The notes beneath the pieces are model-generated. The model had not been told where the DNA came from, searched no databases, and saw only the letters and a list, made by a program, of their open reading frames with translations. From contig NZ_BJKN01000002.1 in the NCBI RefSeq assembly GCF_006538365.1, forward strand, positions 756,401 to 820,400: DNA of 64,000 nt, in the 5' to 3' direction. Shown here piece by piece: positions 27,279-35,971 of the stretch (positions are counted from its first letter, which is position 1; each line of letters opens with the position of its first letter). This DNA comes from Moorella sp. E308F (GTDB lineage Bacteria > Bacillota > DSM-521 > Neomoorellales > Neomoorellaceae). The position numbers were made by a program, and so were the translations under genes.

Positions 27279-27964
27279 GATTTTTCACCCCCGCAAAAAT
27301 CCTCCAGTACCGCTTCCAGTTCAGCGGCATCGGCTTCCAGCCAGCCCCGGGTGAAGAGAGCCAGGCCACGGAAAAATTCAGTCCGGGCAGCCCCTTGGAT
27401 ATCGCTACATAAGGCCGGTACCCATTGCTCCAAATGTTCCTTCAAAAAGCGCCGCTGCCCCTGCAGAAATTCAGTTGCCTCTTCACCGGCCTGGACTTTT
27501 GCGGCCGCTGCCTGGCTGAGCCAGGCCATGAATTCCATTTCCAGGCCCAGGTGGTCGTCCGGCTCCCGGTTTTTCTTTTTACTCTCCAGGCCAAAAGAAC
27601 GATAAAACTCCCTTACCGCCAGGGTTTCCTCGCCAAATAGGAGATGCTCCTTGGAGCGATATACTGACTCCCAGGGCGGCGCCTCCAGGTGACCGGGACC
27701 GACGAAAAGGCGGTTGTAATCCTCCTGGAGTTCCTGCTGGTAGGCTTCCATGTCACCGGCCCGGGCCGTTAACTCGGCCTGCATCTGCCGGCAACCTGCG
27801 GCCAGCATGGGATTATCAATACTGGCAGGTAGTTCGGCGAGGAGTTGCTCCTCTACCAGGGCGGACAACAGTTCCTTTCCTGGCCCTTCCTGGTAGAGCC
27901 GGGCCAAGAAAAGGTAAATCAGTTCCCGCCCCTGGAGCCACTCAAGTAATAATTCCTTGTCCAT
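27275..27964 (-). CDS. TorD/DmsD-family redox enzyme chaperone
   Basis: About 229 aa, all-helical. It has the family pattern YNRLFVGPGHLEAPPWESVY, similar to the E-P-x-x-P-Y-E-S block of cytoplasmic chaperones that fold molybdenum oxidoreductases. ATG 27964 is chosen because GGGAGATTTT precedes it and the domain starts there. No molybdenum enzyme is in the window; the neighbouring ferredoxin-like protein is the only obvious client. Confidence 0.83.
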   Translation of the reverse strand: MDKELLLEWLQGRELIYLFLARLYQEGPGKELLSALVEEQLLAELPASIDNPMLAAGCRQMQAELTARAGDMEAYQQELQEDYNRLFVGPGHLEAPPWESVYRSKEHLLFGEETLAVREFYRSFGLESKKKNREPDDHLGLEMEFMAWLSQAAAAKVQAGEEATEFLQGQRRFLKEHLEQWVPALCSDIQGAARTEFFRGLALFTRGWLEADAAELEAVLEDFCGGEKS

Positions 27965-27981
27965 AAAATCTCCCATCCTTT

Positions 27982-29124
27982 CTACCCTGGCCCGGGCAGG
28001 TTCCGGGTCAGGTAACAGCGCAGGCACTCAGTGGCCCCGGCGCTGGCCTGGAAGGTTTCCCCGCAGGTCGCACAAAGGTGTTCGCGGGCTGTAGCCAGAT
28101 TAAAAGTTGCCTCGTCGGCCACAGCTTCTATGGCCATATCCTCCCCCCAGGTTAGGCTGTGCTGGGGGCAGACTGCCAGGCACAGGCCGCAGTGGTTGCA
28201 GCGGGCCGGGATAAACCTTAACTCCCCTTCGCCCAGGGTCAGAGCACCGGCGGGACAGAGGCGGCTGCAGATATTACAGAGGTAGCAGGGACCGGCCAGT
28301 TCCAGGGAGGCCAGGGGTAAACGGGCCCTCGTCGGGTAGCCTGTTTCAGGCCGTACTCGCTGTAAGGCCTCCCTGAGGATGGACATCCTCTCCCCGGGAA
28401 AAACTGCCTGTTTCTTACCCGGACCCGGGGCTGGTGTCGCTGCTTTAACTCCCGGCACTTTGATCCCCCGTACCAAGGAGCGGAAAAATTCGCGCCTGCC
28501 CATGGCAGCCGGGGCTGCGTGGGATGCCTGGCCTTCTCGATGCTTTGGGGCCGGAGCCGGTGTAAGGGTAGTCCCCTGCACCAGACGATCGTGTGGCAGG
28601 CCCAGGGCCGCCAGGGTCCTTTGTGCCCAGGCAAAGGAAGCCTTAAAAAGCTCCTGCCCCTTCTCTCCCCAGGGACAGGCAGAGCAATCCTCGGGCCGGT
28701 AGCGAAACCCTGTTTTGCCCCTTGCGGCCAGGGCGACCATTATTTCCGGAGCCACTGCCCCCAGGCAGGGAACCATAAAAAAGCCTTGCGGCAGGCTCTT
28801 TTCCCGACCCCGGGTGCAGGAAAAAATTACTTGCCCGGTGGCAGCAATAATCTCCTGACCCCGGGCGAGAATGAAGGCGTGGGTTTGCTCTGGATCTTCC
28901 AGGGCCCCGGTAGGGCAGGCCACGGCACAAAGGCCGCAGCGCCGGCACTCTTTCAACCCGGGCCGGCCGTTTTGCAGCTCAATCCCATCAACCGGGCAGA
29001 CCTCCAGGCACTTCTGACAGGTCGCCCAGGGCGACAGGGTGCGGATACATTTTTCAGCACGCAAGCGTACCTGACCCAGCCCCGTCAAGGCGCTGGCAAG
29101 GGTTTCGAGATCCAGTTTCCCCAC
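27982..29124 (-). CDS. multi-cluster 4Fe-4S ferredoxin-domain protein
   Basis: About 380 aa. Two pairs of ferredoxin motifs are visible: CQKCLEVCPVDGIEL with CRRCGLCAVACPTGALE at the N terminus, and CYLCNICSRLCPAGAL with CNHCGLCLAVCPQHSL near residue 310. Extra cysteines lie in CSACPW, and CATC...CLRC at the C terminus looks like a zinc or rubredoxin-like knuckle. RREFFRSLVRG between them resembles a Tat-like twin-arginine but is internal. The likely start is GTG 29124: the open frame to 29154 would begin inside a terminator hairpin. An electron-transfer role is inferred. Confidence 0.85.
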   Translation of the reverse strand: MGKLDLETLASALTGLGQVRLRAEKCIRTLSPWATCQKCLEVCPVDGIELQNGRPGLKECRRCGLCAVACPTGALEDPEQTHAFILARGQEIIAATGQVIFSCTRGREKSLPQGFFMVPCLGAVAPEIMVALAARGKTGFRYRPEDCSACPWGEKGQELFKASFAWAQRTLAALGLPHDRLVQGTTLTPAPAPKHREGQASHAAPAAMGRREFFRSLVRGIKVPGVKAATPAPGPGKKQAVFPGERMSILREALQRVRPETGYPTRARLPLASLELAGPCYLCNICSRLCPAGALTLGEGELRFIPARCNHCGLCLAVCPQHSLTWGEDMAIEAVADEATFNLATAREHLCATCGETFQASAGATECLRCYLTRNLPGPG

Positions 29125-29140
29125 CCCCAATTCCTGTATA

Positions 29141-29166
29141 AAAGCGGGCCTCATCCAGCCCGCTTT
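29141..29166. terminator. terminator between small gene and ferredoxin gene
   Basis: Perfect 9-bp stem AAAGCGGGC/GCCCGCTTT with an 8-nt loop, followed by T-rich sequence on both strands. On the minus strand it ends the PEPCK-like transcript and overlaps the apparent upstream start of the ferredoxin gene. Confidence 0.75.
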
Positions 29167-29282
29167 TCATTAACTCCTCAATTTATATTATCGTACTTTC
29201 CTGCCTGATGGTCAAGGAGTGGGAAGGAACTGTAACCGGCCCGTCAATAGCCGGGCCATTTCACCAGAAGCGTGAGATTAAT

Positions 29283-29534
29283 TTAGTCTACTATATCTTC
29301 CCCAGCCATCTCCGCCAGCATGCGTTCTTGAAAATAATTATCTTCGGCAGGATTATAGTGGTTACCCTGCAAATTTTTCAGTAACTCCTGGCGTTCTTCA
29401 TTGCTTAAAAAACTACTGATAGCTTTTAATTCCCCAGGCAGGATTTCCTTAAATATAAAGAGTAACTTTTCTGTCCTGTTATCCCTCAAAAAACCGCGCA
29501 CTTCATCCCATACTGACTCGCCAGCAAAATTCAT
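29283..29534 (-). CDS. small conserved-looking protein, unknown function
   Basis: An 83-aa acidic, helical protein with no recognised domain. It starts 5 bp after the stop of the PEPCK-like gene, so the two are co-transcribed. Leucine and glutamate rich segments (EERQELLKNLQGN) suggest a small helical bundle. No function proposed. Confidence 0.65.
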   Translation of the reverse strand: MNFAGESVWDEVRGFLRDNRTEKLLFIFKEILPGELKAISSFLSNEERQELLKNLQGNHYNPAEDNYFQERMLAEMAGEDIVD

Positions 29535-29539
29535 TTACA

Positions 29540-31324
29540 TCAACCCCCGTAAGTTATAAATTCAAATAAAGCTTTAGCAGCTGCTTCCGGGCCTTTTATT
29601 TCATATCCGTGCAGGCCCAACTGGGTACGTAACTGCCCTATTTTGACACCCCTGGCAAGCATCTGGCTAAAATATTGTCTGGCCAGAGCATCATGCTGGT
29701 CCCGCTTCTGGGGGGCACCAAAGGGGTTGGCAAAATAAGTATGCACCAGACCTTCTTCATCAGTGGTACCCTTGGAAAGCCGGGCACCCTCGCTAAAGAC
29801 CTCCAGGGCTGTATCGACGTCATTAAACAACTCTATATGGGGATGCTTGTTATCTACCGGTTCATAATTATTAGCGTACAGGAATAGATCTACAGGATAC
29901 CCCCTGGTAACTTCCTGGTAGTTAGTAATGGGGATTACCAGGCGGGCGTTTTTTTTATGAGGGTTCATGAAGATACTGCGGTCAATCTCCGCATAGGGAA
30001 AACCCGGGGCTAAATCATCCAGGCGGACAAAGGCGCCAATTTCTGTCCCGATGCCCACCACCTCTCCTTCAGGGGTTATCCTTAAGGATCCCATATCATC
30101 AAAAATAACTGTTAAGCGACGCATATAGTCCGTGGCCAGAACGCGAAAGGCTTCCAGGGATTCTGATTTGCCAGCACCGCTATCACCGACCAGGACCACG
30201 TTGGCACTAGCCCCTGTCCGTAAAACAATTCGCGCCATAGCACCATGAACAGGTAAATAACCATGCTCAATGGCAATAAGGTTATGCAGGGTTAAAACCA
30301 TCTTTTTAAAATAACCAAAGTAGTCAACATCATCAGTTCGCCCGATCAGTCCTAATACTATACCCGCCTGCCGGTCTTCATAGTATACTGTCTGGCGCTT
30401 ACCCAACAGTTCCGGCTCAACTCCGAAAATCAGGATGGCTTCTGGTCGTCGACCTTGAATTTCAGCTGGCTCAGCTAATTCAAACAGGTTGGCGAGACTG
30501 AGACCCAGGGGTAAATACCGTTTATGAAAATAGATAAAGGTTAACAAATCCCCTACTTTAGCCGGATAGCAAAGCCAATCCCTGGCTTCCAATTGACTAT
30601 GCTTGAGGGGATTATGGGACACCGGCATAAACATACCCTTGCGGTAATTGCGTTTGGGGTAATATACCAGCGGCGGTTCGATAACTACCAGCTGGATAAA
30701 AGGTATCGCCTGCAACTGTCGGTATTCTTCCCCGGGAATATCCCAGGCAATTTTATCAGCCAGTATTCCTGCTCCTGCTCCGCAGGGTAGTTGCCGGTAT
30801 ACCCGGGGGAGTTTTTCCATTAAATTGGCCCCGATTTTCCGGTAAATTTCCAGTACCAGGTTGGTAAAGCGCTCATTAAGTTCAATAAACTTATGATGAT
30901 CACTGGCAGTTTCTCCTGCCTGGTGGCAACCATCATCAACAATCAGGAAACGGGCATATTTCCGCCAATAATTGTAAAGCTTTTCCGCAAAATCATATAG
31001 CATTGTCTTTCTAGCCAAAACAGAATTGAAAGCAGGATAACGTTTGCTAATTTCATCTGGCCGGTATTCAGTAAGAAGCAAAAGTAAATCGGCAAGGGCC
31101 TCCTTATCCCACAGGTTGCTGGCACCAGCACCGCTACCTTGCTTACCAGCAGGTGTTCTCAGGAAAGGTTTTATAGCCTCCAGTTCCGGTGCCTGGTGTT
31201 GCTCTAAATCTTCAATGAAGCTTGCCAGAATCCGGTGGAAAATTGGACTTTTAAATATGTCCGATGCTGTTTCGCATATATTAGGTCCAAGGACAATAAC
31301 ATGATGCTGTTCCCACTCTGTCAT
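29540..31324 (-). CDS. phosphoenolpyruvate carboxykinase-like P-loop protein
   Basis: About 594 aa. The C-terminal half carries an HPr-kinase/PEPCK-type P-loop, VVLVGDSGAGKSESLEAF (around residue 395), followed by VIFDDMGSL and RSIFMNPHKKNARLVIPIT. The N-terminal half has no recognised domain. Start ATG 31324 is used because GGAGGT lies 8 nt upstream; five extra codons are possible. True ATP-PEPCK is smaller and differs in the substrate loop, so this may be a kinase or phosphatase rather than a gluconeogenic enzyme. It is transcribed from its own promoter behind a structured leader. Confidence 0.75.
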   Translation of the reverse strand: MTEWEQHHVIVLGPNICETASDIFKSPIFHRILASFIEDLEQHQAPELEAIKPFLRTPAGKQGSGAGASNLWDKEALADLLLLLTEYRPDEISKRYPAFNSVLARKTMLYDFAEKLYNYWRKYARFLIVDDGCHQAGETASDHHKFIELNERFTNLVLEIYRKIGANLMEKLPRVYRQLPCGAGAGILADKIAWDIPGEEYRQLQAIPFIQLVVIEPPLVYYPKRNYRKGMFMPVSHNPLKHSQLEARDWLCYPAKVGDLLTFIYFHKRYLPLGLSLANLFELAEPAEIQGRRPEAILIFGVEPELLGKRQTVYYEDRQAGIVLGLIGRTDDVDYFGYFKKMVLTLHNLIAIEHGYLPVHGAMARIVLRTGASANVVLVGDSGAGKSESLEAFRVLATDYMRRLTVIFDDMGSLRITPEGEVVGIGTEIGAFVRLDDLAPGFPYAEIDRSIFMNPHKKNARLVIPITNYQEVTRGYPVDLFLYANNYEPVDNKHPHIELFNDVDTALEVFSEGARLSKGTTDEEGLVHTYFANPFGAPQKRDQHDALARQYFSQMLARGVKIGQLRTQLGLHGYEIKGPEAAAKALFEFITYGG

Positions 31325-31353
31325 CTCATTTACCTCCATAAGGTAAATAAAAA

Positions 31354-31393
31354 GGCCAACAATAATGTCTGTTTAAAGACACTATTGTTGGCC
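31354..31393 (-). terminator. terminator in the leader of the PEPCK-like gene
   Basis: Minus strand: an 11-bp perfect stem (GGCCAACAATA with TATTGTTGGCC) plus inner GTGTCTTTAAACAGAC pairing, followed directly by TTTTTATTT. It lies between the promoter at 31505-31533 and the gene start at 31324, so it can only act as an attenuator for the PEPCK-like gene. Confidence 0.85.
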
Positions 31394-31500
31394 TGCTATT
31401 CGCCAGCTCTTCTGTACCAGACCAGCTGCCGACCAGCGGACCTTAAAGTTTGATGTTGGCTTCTCCCTCGATTAAAGGAGAATCCCCCATCGCTACCCCG
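31394..31500 (-). ncRNA. structured 5' leader, candidate riboswitch or attenuator of unknown class
   Basis: About 105 nt between a good promoter and the terminator. Local pairings include ATTCTCC with GGGAGAA around a 9-nt loop, and CAGCTGGTCTGG with CAGAAGAGCTGG. I compared it by eye with the common classes (TPP, SAM, lysine, glycine, cobalamin, purine, c-di-GMP, ydaO, yybP-ykoY, fluoride, ykkC) and saw no match. It is either an undescribed class or one I cannot recognise. Confidence 0.55.
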
Positions 31501-31504
31501 TGTT

Positions 31505-31533
31505 ATTATATACTATAGTTATGGTAAAGGCAA
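31505..31533 (-). promoter_or_regulatory. sigma-A promoter of the PEPCK-like gene
   Basis: Minus strand TTGCCT (31533-31528), 17-bp spacer, TATAAT (31510-31505). It sits just after the DUF2294 stop codon. Confidence 0.75.
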
Positions 31534-31535
31534 GC

Positions 31536-31898
31536 TTAATCAACTAGGGCTTCAAGATTAGCCTCAAGGGTAAAAACCAGAATCCTTTCTCCTGTGACGG
31601 TGCTAATATCAGTATGCAAACTTATTACCTTCTGACCGGTGAATTCCTGGATCATTTTTTCTAATAACGGACGGGAATCCTCCAACAACTGAGTACGTAC
31701 TTTCTTAATCAAAATTTTACCTTCATGGCTATGAGCCAGGTGTTGTTCGGCCGGAGTTAAAACTCCCTTGAGACGGATAAAGATCTGGTCTTCAATGATA
31801 AAGGTTTTAACTTCCTGGGGTCCCCGGCCCAGATATTCCTTTTCAAATTTCATTAATGCTTTACTGATATCATCTTCAAGCTGCCCTTTACGGGTCAT
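31536..31898 (-). CDS. DUF2294 domain protein
   Basis: A 120-aa protein matching the short Na-binding-like DUF2294 family (LEDDISKALMKFEKEYLGRG; VRTQLLEDSRPLLEKMIQEF). No enzymatic motif. ATATAAATGACC shows the ATG at 31898 preceded by GAGGTGATATA. Function unknown. Confidence 0.8.
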   Translation of the reverse strand: MTRKGQLEDDISKALMKFEKEYLGRGPQEVKTFIIEDQIFIRLKGVLTPAEQHLAHSHEGKILIKKVRTQLLEDSRPLLEKMIQEFTGQKVISLHTDISTVTGERILVFTLEANLEALVD

Positions 31899-31961
31899 TT
31901 ATATCACCTCATCCTGCTTTTAATTTACACCCAGAGTTAACGCTGGTAATATAACGGTCCT

Positions 31962-32651
31962 TTAGTTTACCAGGTCACCTATAATGTCCAGAACTTCCTC
32001 TAGACATTCAACTATATAATCAGGCTGTACAGGCTGATTTTGAAGTTTGGCCCTTTTACGGTTCAACCATACGGCAGTAGCTCCAAAGCCCTTGGCGCCT
32101 ACAACATCGGCAATGAAAGAATCCCCTACATGAATGATCTCTTCCGGATTACACTTTAAAAGCTCAGCCGCCTGCTGGAAAATCACAGGCGAGGGCTTGT
32201 AAGCTCTGGCGTCTTCTGAAGTCACAATGGCATCGAATTTTAGTCCGTGTCTCATTAAAGCTATAGATAACTCGTGATTGTCAGTGTTGGAAATCAAAGC
32301 CGTCCTGAATTGACGGCCCACAGCCTCAACTACTACAGGAGCAGCGGTATAAACCTGACAGTTTTCTATCATTCGCAACCATATTTCCAGGTCATTGGGA
32401 ACTCGCCTCCCACGAAAGCCGAATTGCCTGAAGGTCATATCCAATGCTTGATCAAAAACCACCCAGAGCTTAGAGAAAGGCCCCGCCATGATTAGTTTAT
32501 CAGCAAACTTATCCCACTCCTGGTGAAAAGCTACAGGGTCGGCCGGAAAAGAGTTGGCTTGTAATATTAGTTCTGTGGCTTTAGCATGCAGACCCTCGAT
32601 ATTGAAAAGCGTTCCATAGGCGTCAAAAGTTACAGCACGTATATGATACAT
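31962..32651 (-). CDS. HAD-superfamily hydrolase
   Basis: About 229 aa. Motif I is VTFDAYGTLFN with the nucleophile Asp; motif II includes LISNTDNH; the C-terminal VGDSFIADVVGAKGFG holds the metal-binding acidic pair. The cap domain arrangement resembles 2-haloacid dehalogenase/phosphoglycolate phosphatase types. ATG 32651 is used because GGAGGGAAC precedes it; the frame is open to 32741. Substrate unknown. Confidence 0.85.
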   Translation of the reverse strand: MYHIRAVTFDAYGTLFNIEGLHAKATELILQANSFPADPVAFHQEWDKFADKLIMAGPFSKLWVVFDQALDMTFRQFGFRGRRVPNDLEIWLRMIENCQVYTAAPVVVEAVGRQFRTALISNTDNHELSIALMRHGLKFDAIVTSEDARAYKPSPVIFQQAAELLKCNPEEIIHVGDSFIADVVGAKGFGATAVWLNRKRAKLQNQPVQPDYIVECLEEVLDIIGDLVN

Positions 32652-32800
32652 GTGTGTTCCCTCCAGCGGCCAAAAAGTCCTCCTGCCGTTGAGGCTAAGG
32701 TTGTGACAAGGGCGTATTTCCCCTATGCCGTAGGATGCCAAAGTAGTCCGGGCAGCGGCGAGCAGGCCCCGAGGGCATCAACATTAACCGGCATCAAAGT

Positions 32801-35503
32801 CTACCCTTTTTTGCCAACCTTCAGCTTGCCCAAAAGTTTACTTATTTCCACAGCCACCATGGGGACAAGGCTCAGGCTCAGGACCACCGCCCAGTCGCCG
32901 GTACGCAACACCGCCGTCTCAAAGATACCTCGCAAAAAAGGAATCAATACTACAGCCACCTGGAGAGATATTGACGCCAAGAAAGCATACACCAAACTGC
33001 GGTTACTTCCCAATCCTATGGACAGGAGGGATTGATCCATGCTCCGGACATTGAAGGAGTGCACCAGTTGCGACAGAGCCATGGTTACAAAAGCCATGGT
33101 ATGGGCTTCCTCCAGGGTCCGTCCCCAGCTAAGGGCCAGCCAGTATGAAAACAGAGCCAGCAGCCCGATCATGGTACCCTGCCACACGATGTTAATGCCC
33201 ATGCCCCCGGCAAACACTCCTTCCTTGGGTTTACGGGGTGGACGGTCCATAACGCCTTTTTCGGGTGGCTCCAGGCCCAGGGCCAGGGCAGGAGGACCGT
33301 CAGTAACCAGGTTTAACCATAGTATCTGGATGGGAGTCAGGGGACTACCCAATCCCAGTAAAATGGCAGAAAAGATAGCTACAATCTCACCGGTGTTGCA
33401 GGAAAGGAGATACTGGATAGACTTGCGAATATTGTCGTAGATGGTTCGCCCTTCTTCAACCGCATTGACGATGGTGGCAAAATTGTCGTCTAATAATACC
33501 ATATCTGAGGCTTCTTTGGCTACCTCGGTACCGGTAATCCCCATAGCAGCCCCGATATCGGCCCGTTTGAGGGCCGGGGCGTCATTGACACCATCGCCGG
33601 TCATGGCCACCACATGTTTGTGTTCCTTTAGGGCTGCTACGATGCGGAGCTTATCCTCAGGGGATACCCTGGCGTAGACGGTGACGCGGTTTACCACCTC
33701 TTTCAGTTGTTGGTCGTCCATCTGGTCCAGTTGCGCACCGGTCAGGACGCCGTCACCCTGCTGCCAGATACCCAGTTCTTTCGCGATGGCCATAGCTGTT
33801 TCCTGGTGGTCACCGGTGATCATTACCGTCCGGATGCCTGCCCGGCGGCTGACAGCCACCGCTTCCTTGACCTCGGGACGCGGTGGATCCTGCATGGCAT
33901 AAAAACCGACAAAGGTAAGGTCCTGCTCGGCGGTATCCGGTGAGAGGCCAGCCGGAATTTCAGGCCACCGGCGGACAGCCAGGGCCAGTACGCGTTGCCC
34001 CTGGGACGCCAACTGAGAGTTAATTTGCAAAAGCCGGGTACGCATTTCTCCAGTTAGAGGTTCAATTCCTTGCCCGGTCATTACTCCGGTAGAGCGGGCC
34101 AGCAATACATCGGGGGCTCCCTTGGTAAAGGATTGGATTGAGCCATCTATATGGTGAAAGGTGGTCATCATTTTGCGGGCGGAATCAAAAGGGATTTCGG
34201 CTAGCCGGGGGTAGGTCTTCTCCACCTCCTCCCTTATCAAACCCGCTTTGGCTGCTACCACTACCAGGGCTCCCTCCGTGGGATCGCCGATTACGCGGTA
34301 ACCCTTCTCTGTTGCCTCTAACCGGGCGTCACTGTTTAACAACCCGCCCAGGAGCATTAATTCCAGGTTCCGATCAGTTAAAGGAGCAATTTCATTTCCC
34401 TGCTGGTTCAGAAACCGGCCGTCAGGCTGGTAACCAGTACCAGTTACCTGCAGGAAGTTGCCGGCAGTATAAATCTGGGTAACAGTCATTTCATTTTTGG
34501 TAAGGGTACCTGTCTTGTCAGAACAAATAACAGTTGCAGTGCCCAGGGTCTCTACCGCCGGCAGTTTTCTAATAACAGCCTGCCGCTGGCTCATCCTGGT
34601 AACGCCCAGGGCGAGCACAATGGTCACTACGGCGGGCAGGCCTTCCGGAACTGCTGCTACTGCCAGGCTGATGGCTGTCATAAACATTTCCAGAACATCT
34701 TCGCCCCGCCACAACCCGGTGGCAAACACCAGGGCCACGATGAATCCTGCAGCCATTCCCAAAGTTTTACCAAGTTCATTCAACCGCCGCTGCAGCGGTG
34801 TAGGCTCCAGCGGCGTTTCCTGAAGCAGTTGCGCGATCCGACCCAGTTGGGTGTTCATCCCTGTTTCCACCACCAGGGCCTTGCCGCGTCCGCTGGTAAT
34901 AATAGTACCCATAAAGAGCATGTTTTTCCGATCGCCCACCGGGACTTCACCGGCCGCTATCATGGCAGGGTCCTTTTCTACCGGTACCGACTCGCCCGTT
35001 AAGGCGGCTTCGTTTGCCCGTAGGGAAGCCGCCTCGATCAGCCTGGCATCAGCCGGTACAGAATCTCCTGCATCTAATAATACTATATCACCAGGGACCA
35101 GTTCGCCTGCGTCAACCTGCGTTACCATTCCGTTCCGGATCACTTTGGCTGCAGGTTTGGTCATCTCCTTTAAAGCTTTAAGGGCCTGTTCAGCTTTATT
35201 CTCTTGATACACGCCCAGAACGGCATTCAACACTACGATAACAAGGATAACAATAGAATCTTCCCATTCGCCCAGGATACCCGAGATGATCGCCGCTCCA
35301 ATCAGGATTAAGACCAGAATTTCCTTTAGCTGCCCTATAAACATGGAAAAAAGGCTGCGGGGGGGCGGCTCTTTTAAAACATTGGGGCCGTAGATCTTTA
35401 ATCGTTCGTTGGCCTCCTCTTGATTCAGCCCCTGGTGCAGGTCTGAATTAAGTTCCTGGCAGACCTGATGGATCTCCATGGCATACCATTTCTTCTCTGG
35501 CAA
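32801..35503 (-). CDS. P-type cation-transporting ATPase (PMCA/SERCA-like, Ca2+ or Mn2+)
   Basis: About 900 aa P-IIA type pump. It has an N-terminal cation ATPase domain, TGESVPVEK (actuator), CSDKTGTLTKNE (phosphorylation Asp), TGDGVNDAPALK (hinge) and ten membrane segments. Start TTG 35503 is preferred: GGAGGAGG lies 8 nt upstream, while the frame to 35560 has no ribosome site. The gene is preceded by a yybP-ykoY manganese riboswitch, so Mn2+ export is the most likely physiological role even though the sequence looks like a calcium pump. A 172-nt piece of this gene is duplicated at 44827. Confidence 0.93.
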   Translation of the reverse strand: MPEKKWYAMEIHQVCQELNSDLHQGLNQEEANERLKIYGPNVLKEPPPRSLFSMFIGQLKEILVLILIGAAIISGILGEWEDSIVILVIVVLNAVLGVYQENKAEQALKALKEMTKPAAKVIRNGMVTQVDAGELVPGDIVLLDAGDSVPADARLIEAASLRANEAALTGESVPVEKDPAMIAAGEVPVGDRKNMLFMGTIITSGRGKALVVETGMNTQLGRIAQLLQETPLEPTPLQRRLNELGKTLGMAAGFIVALVFATGLWRGEDVLEMFMTAISLAVAAVPEGLPAVVTIVLALGVTRMSQRQAVIRKLPAVETLGTATVICSDKTGTLTKNEMTVTQIYTAGNFLQVTGTGYQPDGRFLNQQGNEIAPLTDRNLELMLLGGLLNSDARLEATEKGYRVIGDPTEGALVVVAAKAGLIREEVEKTYPRLAEIPFDSARKMMTTFHHIDGSIQSFTKGAPDVLLARSTGVMTGQGIEPLTGEMRTRLLQINSQLASQGQRVLALAVRRWPEIPAGLSPDTAEQDLTFVGFYAMQDPPRPEVKEAVAVSRRAGIRTVMITGDHQETAMAIAKELGIWQQGDGVLTGAQLDQMDDQQLKEVVNRVTVYARVSPEDKLRIVAALKEHKHVVAMTGDGVNDAPALKRADIGAAMGITGTEVAKEASDMVLLDDNFATIVNAVEEGRTIYDNIRKSIQYLLSCNTGEIVAIFSAILLGLGSPLTPIQILWLNLVTDGPPALALGLEPPEKGVMDRPPRKPKEGVFAGGMGINIVWQGTMIGLLALFSYWLALSWGRTLEEAHTMAFVTMALSQLVHSFNVRSMDQSLLSIGLGSNRSLVYAFLASISLQVAVVLIPFLRGIFETAVLRTGDWAVVLSLSLVPMVAVEISKLLGKLKVGKKG

Positions 35504-35582
35504 CTCATAATCCTCCTCCCAGTTTGTGTAGAGCTTTATCACTACAATAACCCTTAGCAAGTTAAAAAATGTAAATAAAAAA

Positions 35583-35716
35583 CCTTTGTTCAGTGCAAAA
35601 AAGCACTAAACAAAGGTCTTGCTCCCAAGTTAAGCCCCTGGGACCAGGGCGGCTCTTACCGATGCGTACTGTCGCCCTGGTCAACAGGCCATAAGGCCTA
35701 CGAGCTACTCCCTTTT
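35583..35716 (-). promoter_or_regulatory. yybP-ykoY manganese riboswitch with terminator
   Basis: Minus strand order: AAAGGGAGTAGC, a GGCCTTATGGCC hairpin, CGCCCTGGTCCCAGG, then GGGAGCAAGACCTTTG; the opening GGAGTAGC and closing CAAGACCTTT are hallmarks of this class. The end of the aptamer runs into a terminator (CCTTTGTTTAGTGC with GCACTGAACAAAGG, then TTTTTTATTT). The class turns expression on with Mn2+ in known cases. Here it precedes a P-type ATPase. Confidence 0.9.
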
Positions 35717-35728
35717 GATTTTAATTAA

Positions 35729-35757
35729 ATTATATACGAGAAACCCCTTGGCGTCAA
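35729..35757 (-). promoter_or_regulatory. sigma-A promoter of the P-type ATPase transcript
   Basis: Minus strand TTGACG (35757-35752), 17-bp spacer, TATAAT (35734-35729), 12-13 bp before the aptamer. Confidence 0.8.
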
Positions 35758-35769
35758 CCATTGGCTGAA

Positions 35770-35893
35770 ATGCCAGTCACCAGGCCGGCACCGAGGGCCA
35801 CCAAAGGGCGATTGCCCTTAGCCTCCTTAGGAAATGCCGCACCCTTCTCCTTGTTGCAGGAGTACCGGGCTTAAACCTGGATACAGGTGGCAT
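35770..35893. ncRNA. unexplained structured region between the ATPase promoter and cotJA
   Basis: Outer arms ATGCCA (35770) and TGGCAT (ending 35893) enclose several perfect small hairpins: AAGGGC/GCCCTT at 35804-35819, CTCCT/AGGAG at 35847-35862 and ACCTG/CAGGT at 35875-35888. This looks like a multi-stem RNA but strand and class are not evident. It lies outside both gene promoters I can place. Confidence 0.4.
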
Positions 35894-35971
35894 CAAGCTT
35901 ATCTTCTGGTAACCCTTCCTCCCCTATCCATCATAATATAAATTAGCGATTTTTAGGAGAGGAGGTCTATT

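Noticed and set aside
29237..29258. GGCCCG/CGGGCC hairpin past the small gene
   Set aside because: No T-run on the gene's strand; the hairpin at 29141 is the better terminator.
32660..32800. Possible riboswitch upstream of the HAD hydrolase
   Set aside because: Some complementarity (for example GGCATA...TACGCC), but no terminator or recognisable class; may be only the ATPase 3' end.
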